64,000 bases of DNA from Promicromonospora sukumoe 327MFSha3.1 (GTDB lineage: Bacteria; Actinomycetota; Actinomycetes; Actinomycetales; Cellulomonadaceae): positions 21,340 to 85,339 of the forward strand of contig NZ_ARQM01000005.1 in NCBI RefSeq assembly GCF_000385135.1, read 5' to 3'. Both the position numbers and the translations under genes were made by a program. Positions 16,322 to 24,176 of this stretch are shown one piece after another. The notes under the pieces were generated by a model. It had not been told where the DNA came from and did not search any database. It saw nothing but the letters and a program-made list of their open reading frames with translations. How positions within the stretch are numbered: the stretch's first letter is position 1; each line of letters begins with the position of its first letter.

Positions 16322-16960
16322 ATGGACGATCTGCAGATCACTCAGGACAACCGCAGGTGGGTGCGAGATCTCGGCGCGACCGGACCGGTTCGTGAGGCCG
16401 CCTGTGCGGAGCTCTACTCGCTGCTGCACCGGGTCGCGCGGCGCGAGGTGACGCGCCGGGCCTCGTCGTTGCGCATGTACGGGCCCGAGGTGGACGACAT
16501 CGCCCATCAGGCGGCGTCCGACGCCCTGATGGCGATCAGCCGGCGACTGGACACGTTTCGCGGCGAGTCGCGCTTCACGACGTGGGCCTTCAAGTTCGTC
16601 ATCTTCGACGTCGCCACCAAGATGAACCGCCACTACTGGCGGCATCACGACGTGCCGTACGACCACGAGGACTGGTCGCGGCTGGCGTCCAGGGTCGAGG
16701 CCACCCCTGGCCAGGAGGTCGAGGCCGCCGATCTCGTCGAAGCGGTGTCGGGCGCCGTCAAGCGCAGCCTCACGGACCGGCAGCGACTCGTCTTCCTGGC
16801 GACCGTGGTGAACGAGGTGCCCATGGACGCTCTGGCGGAGGAGCTCGGCTCGTCGAGGAACGCGCTGTACAAGGTGCTGTTCGACGCCCGCAGGAAGCTG
16901 CGGGCGGAGCTCGTCGCCGCGGGCTACCTGCCCGCGCAGCCGTCATCGACCCGGGTCTGA
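16322..16960 (+). CDS. ECF-type RNA polymerase sigma factor
   Basis: The 212-residue protein has a sigma region 2 (PEVDDIAHQAASDALMAISRRLDTFRGESRFTTWAFKFVIFDVATKM, about residues 55-102) and a sigma region 4 (RQRLVFLATVVNEVPMDALAEELGSSRNALYKVLFDARRKLR, about 155-196), without region 3. The start follows a weak GGGTGGGA. No classical membrane anti-sigma gene follows; the soluble zinc-finger protein at 15261 could fill that role. Twin palindromes precede it. Its targets may include the redox island, but no promoter consensus could be assigned. Confidence 0.88.
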   Translation: MDDLQITQDNRRWVRDLGATGPVREAACAELYSLLHRVARREVTRRASSLRMYGPEVDDIAHQAASDALMAISRRLDTFRGESRFTTWAFKFVIFDVATKMNRHYWRHHDVPYDHEDWSRLASRVEATPGQEVEAADLVEAVSGAVKRSLTDRQRLVFLATVVNEVPMDALAEELGSSRNALYKVLFDARRKLRAELVAAGYLPAQPSSTRV

Positions 16961-16993
16961 GCCAGGCACACTCATGAGGAGACGAACGACGCG

Positions 16994-17473
16994 GTGAGCA
17001 GCGAGCGGACGGGTGGTCGGCCGGGCGCCACGGGTGGAGCGGGCGCTGACGTCGCGGAGCAGTTCCGAGCAGTTCTCGACGCGGAGGAACGCTGGCTGAC
17101 GGCCGCCTCGCACCTCGGTCACCTCCTCGGTTGGCGATCGCGGGTGATCCGCGAGGTCATGGACCACCGTTCCCCGTACGCGGACGTGCTGCGCCGCGGC
17201 CACCGGACCAGCCGGCAGAACGAGTTCCTCCAGGGCTGGCAGGCCCTGATCACGGAGGCGCTGGAACGGATCGCCCCGGGTCGCGACGCCGACTCCGGGC
17301 TCGCGAGCCCGGAGAAGGTCGCCATCGCGATCCTGGCGGCCCTGCACGGCGGCGCGACGCTGAGCCGGCTGGCGGATGACGCCCGGTCGCTCGAGGCCGC
17401 ACTCGACATCGCCCTGGCGCCGGTGTTCCCGCTCGGCCGACCGGGGGACCGCGGTGACCGACAAGCCGGCTAG
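16994..17473 (+). CDS. TetR C-terminal-like protein without a DNA-binding domain
   Basis: The 159-residue protein resembles the ligand-binding half of the TetR regulator encoded just downstream: NEFLQGWQALITEALERIAPG aligns with DELFQTWQRLIDEALARIQR, and VAIAILAALHGGATLSRLADD with LAVGFLASLQGGYLLAQTARD. No helix-turn-helix is present and the N-terminal 60 residues do not resemble one. The GTG start has GAGGAG about twelve bases upstream. It may have arisen by partial duplication and could heterodimerise with the full-length regulator. It may also be a decayed copy. Confidence 0.6.
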   Translation: MSSERTGGRPGATGGAGADVAEQFRAVLDAEERWLTAASHLGHLLGWRSRVIREVMDHRSPYADVLRRGHRTSRQNEFLQGWQALITEALERIAPGRDADSGLASPEKVAIAILAALHGGATLSRLADDARSLEAALDIALAPVFPLGRPGDRGDRQAG

Positions 17474-17482
17474 GCCCCTCAG

Positions 17483-17488
17483 TACGAT
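17483..17488 (+). promoter_or_regulatory. -10 element of a leaderless tetR transcript
   Basis: TACGAT ends six bases before the GTG at 17495, which has no ribosome site. This is the spacing of leaderless actinobacterial mRNAs, with transcription starting at the initiation codon. Confidence 0.6.
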
Positions 17489-17494
17489 GGCGCT

Positions 17495-18139
17495 GTGAAC
17501 GCGAACTCGGACGAGAGCCCGGCGATCCGGCTGACGGCACGGGGGATGAGGACGAGGACCCGGATCGTCGCCGCGGCCGCGGACCTGATGCGCGTGCAGG
17601 GGATCGGTGGAACCACCCTGGACGACGTCATGGTCGCGAGCGGCGTGAGCAAGTCCCAGCTCTACCGGCACTTCGAGGACAAGGACGCGCTGGTCCGGGC
17701 CGTCGTGACGCACGTGGGGGAGTTCGTCGTCGCCCGCGAGACGAACATGCTCGGAAAGGTCTCCACGCTGGCCGGGTTGCGCCGCTGGCGAGACTCCCTG
17801 GTCAAGGCCAACGCGCTGCGGCACGGCATGTACGGGTGCGCGCTGGGCTCGCTGGCGAGCGAGGTCTCCGACCATGACGCCGTGGCCCGGCAGATGCTGG
17901 ACGAGCTGTTCCAGACCTGGCAGCGCCTGATCGACGAAGCCCTCGCCCGGATCCAGCGCACCGGGGTGCTGGACGAGTCCATCGACACCTCCCGCCTCGC
18001 GGTCGGTTTTCTCGCGTCCCTCCAGGGCGGCTACCTGCTCGCGCAGACCGCCCGTGACGTCGAACCCATGGCGATCGCCGTCGACGTCGCCCTCGCTCAC
18101 CTGGAAAGCCTCACCGCGCCGGGCCGTGCCGCGTCCTGA
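17495..18139 (+). CDS. TetR-family transcriptional regulator
   Basis: The 214-residue regulator has an N-terminal helix-turn-helix TTLDDVMVASGVSKSQLYRHFEDKDALVRAVV (about residues 38-69). Its C-terminal domain carries the DELFQTWQRLIDEALARI and FLASLQGGYLLAQTARD helices typical of the AcrR/LmrA-like ligand-binding domain. Translation is predicted to be leaderless from GTG. The gene follows the shortened homologue at 16994. Targets may include the palindromes before the sigma gene; this is inference from proximity. Confidence 0.88.
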   Translation: MNANSDESPAIRLTARGMRTRTRIVAAAADLMRVQGIGGTTLDDVMVASGVSKSQLYRHFEDKDALVRAVVTHVGEFVVARETNMLGKVSTLAGLRRWRDSLVKANALRHGMYGCALGSLASEVSDHDAVARQMLDELFQTWQRLIDEALARIQRTGVLDESIDTSRLAVGFLASLQGGYLLAQTARDVEPMAIAVDVALAHLESLTAPGRAAS

Positions 18140-18315
18140 CCGCGCCGCCGCGGGGTGATCCACGCGGTCCGCCATCCGCCGCTTCGTCGGACGAAAGATC
18201 TGCCCACCGGGTGCGCACGAACGTGTGTGGCTGCGAGAGGACCAGCCGCGACCCCGACAGGCACGGCAAGGCCCGCCTCAGGCCCCAGTGCACAACCCCC
18301 TGGAGGTAGGGCGAC

Positions 18316-18765
18316 ATGAGTGACGGCTTCGACGACTACGGCACCGAGCAGGACGTGTTCGGCCTTCTCCCGCAGGACGAGAGCCTCGACGACGACGAGC
18401 TCGGCGGGGACGACGACGGAGCCGGGTACTCCCCGCTCGACAGGCCGCTCGCGTACGGCTGGGGGTTCACGCCCCGGGAGGTCGGGGAGCACGAGCCGCT
18501 CGCGGCGCGGCTCGCGCGCGAGGAACCAGAACCGACCGACCGCTTCCTGGGAGACGGCCTGGGGGACGCCACCGACACCGACGGTGAGCTCATCGACGAC
18601 CAGGTCGGCTCCCAGCGGGCCGGTCGCCTGGTCTGGGCGGAGCAGGACGACGCCGACCCGTCCTCCGACCTGCGGGCAACCGACGTCGGTATCGACGGCG
18701 CAGGGGCCTCGGCGGAAGAGGCCGCGATCCACGTCGTCCTCGACGACGACGGCTGGCGGGTCTGA
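18316..18765 (+). CDS. DUF5709 family protein
   Basis: The 149-residue very acidic protein matches the actinobacterial DUF5709 pattern: SLDDDELGGDDDGAGYSPLDRPLAYGWGFTPREVGEHEPLAARLAREEPEP near the N-terminus and EEAAIHVVLDDDG near the end. No catalytic motif, signal peptide or membrane segment is visible. A GGAGGTAGGG site precedes the ATG. The family has no established function. It stands alone between the tetR and ppgK genes. Confidence 0.8.
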   Translation: MSDGFDDYGTEQDVFGLLPQDESLDDDELGGDDDGAGYSPLDRPLAYGWGFTPREVGEHEPLAARLAREEPEPTDRFLGDGLGDATDTDGELIDDQVGSQRAGRLVWAEQDDADPSSDLRATDVGIDGAGASAEEAAIHVVLDDDGWRV

Positions 18766-18904
18766 CCTCGCTCCGGAGCGTCCGCTCCGAACCGCCGGTG
18801 TGCTCCGGGCATCAAGGCCTGCCCGGACGTGTTGAGATCAGCAGGAGCGGGCACCCGATGACCGTGCACCGCTCCGGACGGCGAACAGCAGAGAGGACGA
18901 CATC

Positions 18905-19651
18905 GTGCCTGACCTGGCATTCGGAATCGACATCGGTGGATCGGCGATCAAGGCAGGCCGGGTCGACCTCGGGTCGGGCGAGGTGCAGAACAAGCTCTCG
19001 CACGTCACGACCCCGGCGCCGTCCACCCCGGACGCCGTCATCGCGGCCGTCGGCGAGCTCCTCGACCTGCACGGGGTGACCAGGGCGATGCCCGTGGGGC
19101 TGTCCGTCCCGGCCCCCGTGGTGCACGGTGTCATCCCGTTCATGGCCAACCTGGACCCGGGGTGGACCGGCGTCGACGTGCCGACCCTGGTGGAGGCTCG
19201 CCTGGGACACCCCGTCGTGGCCGTGAACGACGCGGACGCCGCAGCCCTCGGGGAGGTGCGCTTCGGCGCAGCCAAGGGCGTGGCCGGCACGGTGATCGTC
19301 ACGACGCTGGGAACGGGGATCGGTTCCGGCGTCGTCGTGGACGGCAGGCTGGTCCCCAACATCGAGCTGGGGCACCTGGAGATCGACTCGTACGACGCCG
19401 AGACACGTGCGTCCGCGCGACAGAAGAACGCGGAGAACCTGTCCTGGGCGCAGTGGGCCGCACGGCTGCAGCGCTACTACTCGCACGTCGAGAAGCTGTT
19501 CTCGCCGGACCTCTTCGTCGTCGGCGGAGCGATCTCGGAGCAGGCGGACCGATTTCTCCCGCTGCTGAACCTCCGGACGCCGATCGTTCCGGCTGTCCTC
19601 AGGAATCGTGCGGGGGTTGTGGGAGCTGCCTCCGCCGCGTCGCGCGCGTGA
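18905..19651 (+). CDS. ppgK: Polyphosphate glucokinase
   Basis: The 248-residue enzyme phosphorylates glucose with polyphosphate (and often ATP), feeding glycolysis and the pentose phosphate pathway. The ROK-type phosphate-binding motif FGIDIGGSAIKAG opens the protein. NDADAAALGEVRFGAA, TTLGTGIGSGVVVDGRLVPNIELGHLEI and LSWAQWAARLQRYYSHVEKLFSPDLFVVGGAIS match the actinobacterial PpgK pattern. The GTG start has AGAGAGGA upstream. It is a lone gene, plausible as the entry step for glucose released by glycosidases. Confidence 0.93.
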   Translation: MPDLAFGIDIGGSAIKAGRVDLGSGEVQNKLSHVTTPAPSTPDAVIAAVGELLDLHGVTRAMPVGLSVPAPVVHGVIPFMANLDPGWTGVDVPTLVEARLGHPVVAVNDADAAALGEVRFGAAKGVAGTVIVTTLGTGIGSGVVVDGRLVPNIELGHLEIDSYDAETRASARQKNAENLSWAQWAARLQRYYSHVEKLFSPDLFVVGGAISEQADRFLPLLNLRTPIVPAVLRNRAGVVGAASAASRA

Positions 19652-19760
19652 GACCAGGACAGTGGCCGCGAGAGGTTGACGCCGTTCGAGCGGAAGTGGT
19701 GATGGACAGGGTTTTGCCCCGATGCAATACTCGGGCACCTCAACGGCGAGAGGACCCGCA

Positions 19761-21203
19761 ATGTCGCGCTTCCGTCGGATGGCTCTCGCGGTCACACTGC
19801 TGATCGCCGCCACCCCGTTCACGAGCAGTGCCGCCGTGCCACAGGAGGACCCCATACGCCCCGAAGCCGTGGTGAACACCTTCCGCAATCCCGTGAACCC
19901 GAGCGCCGACCCGTCGGTGATCTTCCACGAGGGCACCTACTACGCCGCGACCACCCGAGGCGACCGCATCAGCATCTGGCGCTCGCCGAGTATCGCGACG
20001 CTCCTGGCGGCTCCCGAGGAAGTCGTCTGGCGCGACTCCGACCCGACCCGCAACACCCAGATGTGGGCGCCGGCGTTCCGGCATGTCGGTGATCGCTGGT
20101 ACATCTACTACACGGCCTCGGACGGCGTGGACAGCAACCACCGGATGTACGTGCTGGAGTCGGCCGGGAACAGCCCCATGGGCCCGTACTCGTTCAAGGC
20201 CAAGATCGCCGACTTCGGCGAGTACGCGATCGACGGCGAGCCCATCACCCACGACGGCCAGGACTACTTCGTCTGGACGGGCCCGGGCCGCGGCCAAGGC
20301 GGACCCGCGCAGCTCTACATCGCGCGCATGACCAACCCCTGGACGACGACCGGCGGCAGGGTCGCGATCCCGGCGGACGGCGGCTGCTCCGAGGTCCGGG
20401 AGGGCCCGACACCTCTGTACCGCAACGGACGCACGTTCCTGACCTACTCCACCTGCGACACAGGCAAGCCGGACTACCAGCTGTGGATGAAGAGCATCGC
20501 GAACGGTGCCGACCCGATGGTGGCCGGCAACTGGGTGCAGCACGCCGGGCCGGTCTTCTCCCGGAACGACGCGACCGGTGTCTGGGGGCCCGGGCACCAC
20601 TCGTTCTTCCGGTCTCCCGACGGTTCCGAGGACTGGATCGCCTACCACGGCAAGAACACCAGCACGAACACCTACTCGTTCCGGACGACGCGGGTCCAGC
20701 GCTTCACCTGGAACGCCGACGGTACGCCGAACCTCGGCCGCCCCCTGGCCGCCGGGGCGACCCAGACGCTACCGTCCGGTGACCCCGGTGCGGCCACCCG
20801 GGCGATCAACGACTTCGACACCGGCACCGGTCTGTGGCAGGTGCAGTACGCGGGCTCCTGGCAGTCCGGCTCGGGCTGTGGCGTGCAGTGCTTCTGGGGC
20901 AACGACCACTGGAGCGGCGCCACGAACGCCACCGCGACCATCAGGTTCAACGGCACCCAGGTCGCACTGCTGAGCGTGCGGGACCGCGGCAACGGCATAG
21001 CCGCCATCTCGATCGACGGCGGCCCCGAACAGCGTGTCGATCTCTACAGCGACATCCGCGTCGGAGAGCAGCTGAACTACCTCAGTCCGGTGCTCTCGCC
21101 CGGGGAGCACACGCTGCGTGTCCGGGTGACCGGTGAGCGCAACGCCGCGTCGACGGGCTCGGTCGTCAGCATGGACCGGATCGAGGTCTACGGCGTCGGC
21201 TGA
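19761..21203 (+). CDS. Secreted GH43-type arabinosidase/xylosidase
   Basis: The 480-residue protein has a Sec signal peptide (MSRFRRMALAVTLLIAATPFTSSAA). The five-bladed propeller of GH43 follows, with the expected acidic residues: base Asp in NPSADPSVI, the pKa-modulating Asp in YAIDGEPI and the acid Glu in SEVREGPTPLY. From about residue 350 a beta-sandwich module (INDFDTGTGLWQVQYAGSW...WSGATNATATIRFNGTQVALL) resembles a carbohydrate-binding domain. The family acts on arabinan, arabinoxylan or xylan side chains. GAGAGGA before ATG 19761 decides the start over an upstream ATG. A strong terminator follows. Confidence 0.88.
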   Translation: MSRFRRMALAVTLLIAATPFTSSAAVPQEDPIRPEAVVNTFRNPVNPSADPSVIFHEGTYYAATTRGDRISIWRSPSIATLLAAPEEVVWRDSDPTRNTQMWAPAFRHVGDRWYIYYTASDGVDSNHRMYVLESAGNSPMGPYSFKAKIADFGEYAIDGEPITHDGQDYFVWTGPGRGQGGPAQLYIARMTNPWTTTGGRVAIPADGGCSEVREGPTPLYRNGRTFLTYSTCDTGKPDYQLWMKSIANGADPMVAGNWVQHAGPVFSRNDATGVWGPGHHSFFRSPDGSEDWIAYHGKNTSTNTYSFRTTRVQRFTWNADGTPNLGRPLAAGATQTLPSGDPGAATRAINDFDTGTGLWQVQYAGSWQSGSGCGVQCFWGNDHWSGATNATATIRFNGTQVALLSVRDRGNGIAAISIDGGPEQRVDLYSDIRVGEQLNYLSPVLSPGEHTLRVRVTGERNAASTGSVVSMDRIEVYGVG

Positions 21204-21242
21204 TTCCGGATACACACATCGGACGGCACAGCCGTCTACGGG

Positions 21243-21278
21243 AGCGGGCTCACCTGATGGTGAGCCCGCTTTCTTGTT
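21243..21278 (+). terminator. Intrinsic terminator after GH43
   Basis: Perfect 12-base arms AGCGGGCTCACC and GGTGAGCCCGCT around TGAT are followed by TTCTTGTT. This is the clearest rho-independent terminator in the window. Confidence 0.92.
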
Positions 21279-21364
21279 GCGTCGGGTGGGTGCCGCGCGA
21301 GGGGATCGGCCCGGGCGCGCAGCTGGATCAGCAAGGGCGCGTCCGAGATCAACCGAAATGACAC

Positions 21365-21381
21365 TTGAGAATCGTTCTCAA
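21365..21381. promoter_or_regulatory. Zur-type box
   Basis: TTGAGAAT-C-GTTCTCAA is a near-perfect palindrome resembling Fur-superfamily zinc-uptake-regulator boxes of actinobacteria. It lies about 180 bases before a CobW-type metallochaperone gene, a classic Zur target. Confidence 0.7.
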
Positions 21382-21517
21382 CTCTGATTCACTGTCCGCG
21401 CTGCTAGCGGCCACCGGACCGTCGGGCCTGGTGACCGTCATCGGTGCCGCACTCGCGATGGCGCTCGGTGGTGCCCTGCTGATCGCGTTCCGGCGCCGGG
21501 CACTCCGGAGGGGTTAG
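21365..21517 (+). pseudogene. Orphan LAxTG cell-wall sorting signal (gene remnant)
   Basis: Translated from a TTG at 21365, the frame encodes about 50 residues containing LAATG, then a hydrophobic helix [21 protein letters not shown] and a basic tail RRRALRRG. That is the complete sorting signal of a class-E-sortase substrate with no exported domain in front. The in-frame TGA at 21359-21361 blocks anything longer, and the frame begins inside the Zur-type box. The simplest reading is a large deletion that left the operator and 3' end of a zinc-regulated surface protein. Confidence 0.5.
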
Positions 21518-21560
21518 CGAGCACGGCCGGGTCGGCATGAAGGGAAGGGGACGAGGGCAG

Positions 21561-22574
21561 ATGAGGGGCACGCGCGTTCCGGTGGTGGTGCTGACCGGGC
21601 ACCTGGGTGCGGGCAAGACGACAGTCCTGAACCACCTGCTCCAGCAGCCAGGCGCTCGTGTCGGGGTCGTGGTGAACGACTTCGGGGAGATCAACGTGGA
21701 CGCCGGTCTCGTGACCGGTCAGGTCGACGAGCCGGTGTCCATCTCCGGGGGCTGCCTGTGCCATCTGTCCGACACCAGCGAGCTCGACGACGCGCTGGAG
21801 CGGCTGACCCGCCCCCGGCTGGCCCTCGACGTCGTCATCGTCGAGGCCAGCGGGGTGGCGGACCCGGTCGCACTGGCCCAGATGATCCGCTTCAGCGGTG
21901 TGGAGCGGGTACGTCCTGGGGGAGTGGTCGACGTCGTCGACGCGGTCGAGCACTTCCGTACCGTCGACACGGGTGGGATCGCGCCGGCCCGTCATCGTGC
22001 GAGCTCGCTGGTCGTGGTGAACAAGGTCGACCGGTTGCCACCGGAGGACCGCGAACGTGTCGTGGCGCGCGTGACGGCCAGGGTCCGGGAGGTCAGCACC
22101 CGGGTCCAGGTCGTGACGACCGTCCACGGCCGCCTGGATCCCGCGCTCGTCTACGACGCCGCTTCCGATCACGACCCGGTCGACGAGCTGCCGATCGCTG
22201 CGCTTCTCCGGCAGGAGCACGCGCACGACCATCCGCACGCCAACGCGGTGAGCGTGCGTGCGACGGGCCCTGTCAGCCCGTCCCGGCTGGTCGACCTGCT
22301 GGAGGATCCGCCTGCCGGCGCCTACCGGATCAAGGGCAGCGTCGCGGTGCTCACCGGCAGGACGACGCGGGGCTACCTCGTCAACGTCGTGGGGCGGTCG
22401 GTCCATGTCGCCGCAGCGCCAGCGCCTGTTCATGGCGGGGAGCTGGTCGCGATCGGGCTGCCCCTGGAGACCGCCGCCGTGCGGAGCCGTCTCGAGCAGG
22501 CTCTCGAACCTGAACCACGTCCCGACGCCCTGGGCTTCGGCCGGTTGCAGCGGTACCGGCGACTCAGCGCCTGA
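21561..22574 (+). CDS. CobW/COG0523-family GTPase (zinc chaperone-like)
   Basis: The 337-residue GTPase has a Walker A loop [15 protein letters not shown], the metal-binding region [10 protein letters not shown], the base-specificity motif [11 protein letters not shown] and a histidine cluster [12 protein letters not shown] between the GTPase and C-terminal domains. The usual CxCC motif reads C-x-C-H here. Zur-controlled members deliver zinc to client proteins during starvation, and the Zur-type box upstream fits that. The start at 21561 follows GAGGG; an ATG eight codons upstream is also possible. Confidence 0.88.
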   Translation: MRGTRVPVVVLTGHLGAGKTTVLNHLLQQPGARVGVVVNDFGEINVDAGLVTGQVDEPVSISGGCLCHLSDTSELDDALERLTRPRLALDVVIVEASGVADPVALAQMIRFSGVERVRPGGVVDVVDAVEHFRTVDTGGIAPARHRASSLVVVNKVDRLPPEDRERVVARVTARVREVSTRVQVVTTVHGRLDPALVYDAASDHDPVDELPIAALLRQEHAHDHPHANAVSVRATGPVSPSRLVDLLEDPPAGAYRIKGSVAVLTGRTTRGYLVNVVGRSVHVAAAPAPVHGGELVAIGLPLETAAVRSRLEQALEPEPRPDALGFGRLQRYRRLSA

Positions 22575-22734
22575 CCGATCCGACGTAGACGTCGACACCG
22601 GAACCTCCCGCAGGAGGCGCCGGCCGCGTTCGTCCAGGCGGTGCTCCACGTGACCCGGCTGGCGGGGGACCTGAGCACCACCGGCCACGGGGCGTAGCTC
22701 GCGGGCTCCGGACGGTGACCGATCGCTCGTCCGG

Positions 22735-23511
22735 TCAGGTGAGGTGCAGGCCGCCGTCGACCGCGAGGACCTGGCCCGTGAGCCAGGTGGTCGCGGGGTC
22801 GGCGAGCCGTACGACCCACGAGGCGACCTCGTCGGGCACGCCGCGCCGGCCGAGCGGGATGCGGGCGGCCTCGTCGCGCTTGACCTCCTTGACCGTCGCG
22901 TCGGACAGTCCGGCCGCGGCGAGGGCCTCGCTCTCGGTGGGGCCGGGTGCCACCGCGTTGACGCGGACGCCGGCGGAGGCCAGCTCCAGCGCCCAGCTCC
23001 GCGTGAGCTGCTCGACGGCGCCCTTGGCCGCGGCGTAGTGGGCCGCCCCGGGCAGCGGCCGGTGGCCGTAGGTGCTGGAGATGTTGACGATCGAGCCCCT
23101 GGACCGGAGCAGGTGGGGCAGGGCGGCGTGGGCGAGCAGGCTCGGCGCGGTCACGTTGATGCTGAGCAGCTCGTTGATGCCGTCCGCGGTGGTCTCGGCG
23201 AGCGGCATCGACACGAAGACCCCGGCGTTGTTGACGAGCGCGTCCAGGCGGCCCCATCGGTCGATCGTGGCGTCGATGACGTCCTGGGGAGCCCCCGGTG
23301 CGCGCAGGTCCGCCGAGAGCGTGGAGATGCCGGGGTGCCCGGCGGCGGTTTCCTCGAGGGCATGGGCGCGGCGTCCGGCGCCGAGCACATGTGCTCCGGC
23401 GCGGGAGAAGGCGCGGGCGGTCGCACGGCCGATGCCGGACCCGGCGCCGGTGACGATCACGACCTTGCCGCTGAGGGTCTCGCTGGGGTGGGCCTTCAGC
23501 TCGTCTGTCAA
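22735..23511 (-). CDS. Short-chain dehydrogenase/reductase
   Basis: The 258-residue SDR starts at TTG 23511 behind GAGGAG. It has the cofactor loop VTGAGSGIGRATARAF, the NNAG motif (LVNNAGVFVS), catalytic Ser in VNISSTYG and the YAAAK catalytic pair. The C-terminal GQVLAVDGGLHLT is standard. It is divergent from an ArsR-type regulator, with two 25-base palindromes between them, so it is probably repressed by that regulator. The substrate is unknown. Confidence 0.88.
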   Translation of the reverse strand: MTDELKAHPSETLSGKVVIVTGAGSGIGRATARAFSRAGAHVLGAGRRAHALEETAAGHPGISTLSADLRAPGAPQDVIDATIDRWGRLDALVNNAGVFVSMPLAETTADGINELLSINVTAPSLLAHAALPHLLRSRGSIVNISSTYGHRPLPGAAHYAAAKGAVEQLTRSWALELASAGVRVNAVAPGPTESEALAAAGLSDATVKEVKRDEAARIPLGRRGVPDEVASWVVRLADPATTWLTGQVLAVDGGLHLT

Positions 23512-23550
23512 CGCTGCTCCTCGTTCTGGGTGACCCGATGTGGGGATGAT

Positions 23551-23575
23551 GTTCGATGATTGACGAACATCGAAC
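23551..23575. promoter_or_regulatory. ArsR-type operator, SDR side
   Basis: A 25-base inverted repeat with arms GTTCGATG and CATCGAAC around a less symmetrical centre, matching the perfect site at 23639. It lies before the SDR gene. Confidence 0.7.
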
Positions 23576-23638
23576 AAACTACCACGGGGTGTGGACGGGA
23601 GTGCCGCTGAGGCCGGTACCCGAGGAACGACCCGACCC

Positions 23639-23663
23639 GTTCGATGTTTGCCAAACATCGAAC
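23639..23663. promoter_or_regulatory. ArsR-type operator, regulator side
   Basis: A perfect 25-base palindrome: twelve-base arms GTTCGATGTTTG and CAAACATCGAAC around a single C. It ends five bases before the -10 of the leaderless ArsR-type gene, so binding would block its own promoter. Confidence 0.8.
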
Positions 23664-23667
23664 GACG

Positions 23668-23673
23668 TACCAT
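23668..23673 (+). promoter_or_regulatory. -10 element of the leaderless arsR-type transcript
   Basis: TACCAT followed by exactly six bases and the ATG at 23680. No ribosome site is present. Confidence 0.65.
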
Positions 23674-23679
23674 GGCGGC

Positions 23680-24009
23680 ATGCGGAATGCCGAACACCCT
23701 GACGTCAGTGGCATCGCGCTGACCAAGGTGCTGTCCGCCCTGGCGGACCCGCTGCGCCTCGGCGTCGTCTGTCTTCTGGCCGACGGTGAGGAGCGTCAGT
23801 GGGGCGACCTGGACGTACCGGTGTCGAAGTCGACGCTGAGTCACCACATGAAGACGCTGCGCAATGCCGGGCTCACGCGGACCCGTGAGGAGGGGACCCG
23901 CTGTTATGTGCGCCTGCGCACCGGCGACCTCGAGAGCCGCTTTCCCGGACTGCTCGCCTCGATCATGCAGGCGGCCCCGGCAGAGGCCGCGCCGGTGGGT
24001 CTCAGGTAG
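23680..24009 (+). CDS. ArsR-family winged-helix regulator
   Basis: The 109-residue protein has the ArsR fold: VLSALADPLRLGVVCLL, then the recognition helix VSKSTLSHHMKTLRNAGLTRTREEGTRCYVRLR. The metal-binding ELCVCDL motif of classical ArsR is absent, so it is not an arsenic-type sensor by that mechanism. It is predicted leaderless. The two GTTCGATG...CATCGAAC palindromes in the divergent gap are its likely binding sites and link it to the SDR gene. Confidence 0.88.
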   Translation: MRNAEHPDVSGIALTKVLSALADPLRLGVVCLLADGEERQWGDLDVPVSKSTLSHHMKTLRNAGLTRTREEGTRCYVRLRTGDLESRFPGLLASIMQAAPAEAAPVGLR

Positions 24010-24176
24010 ATCGGCAGTTCGCCCTGACCCGTCCTGATCGACCACCCGGGGCCACGTGGGAGGCCCGGCTGTGCCGACACGGCAGGGTCACGGTCGTCGG
24101 CGGTGGCAACTCTGGCGCAACAGCGGCCCGGACGGTTGCGGCCCGGGCGGCGTGGTCCGGGCGGCGTGGTTCGTCG

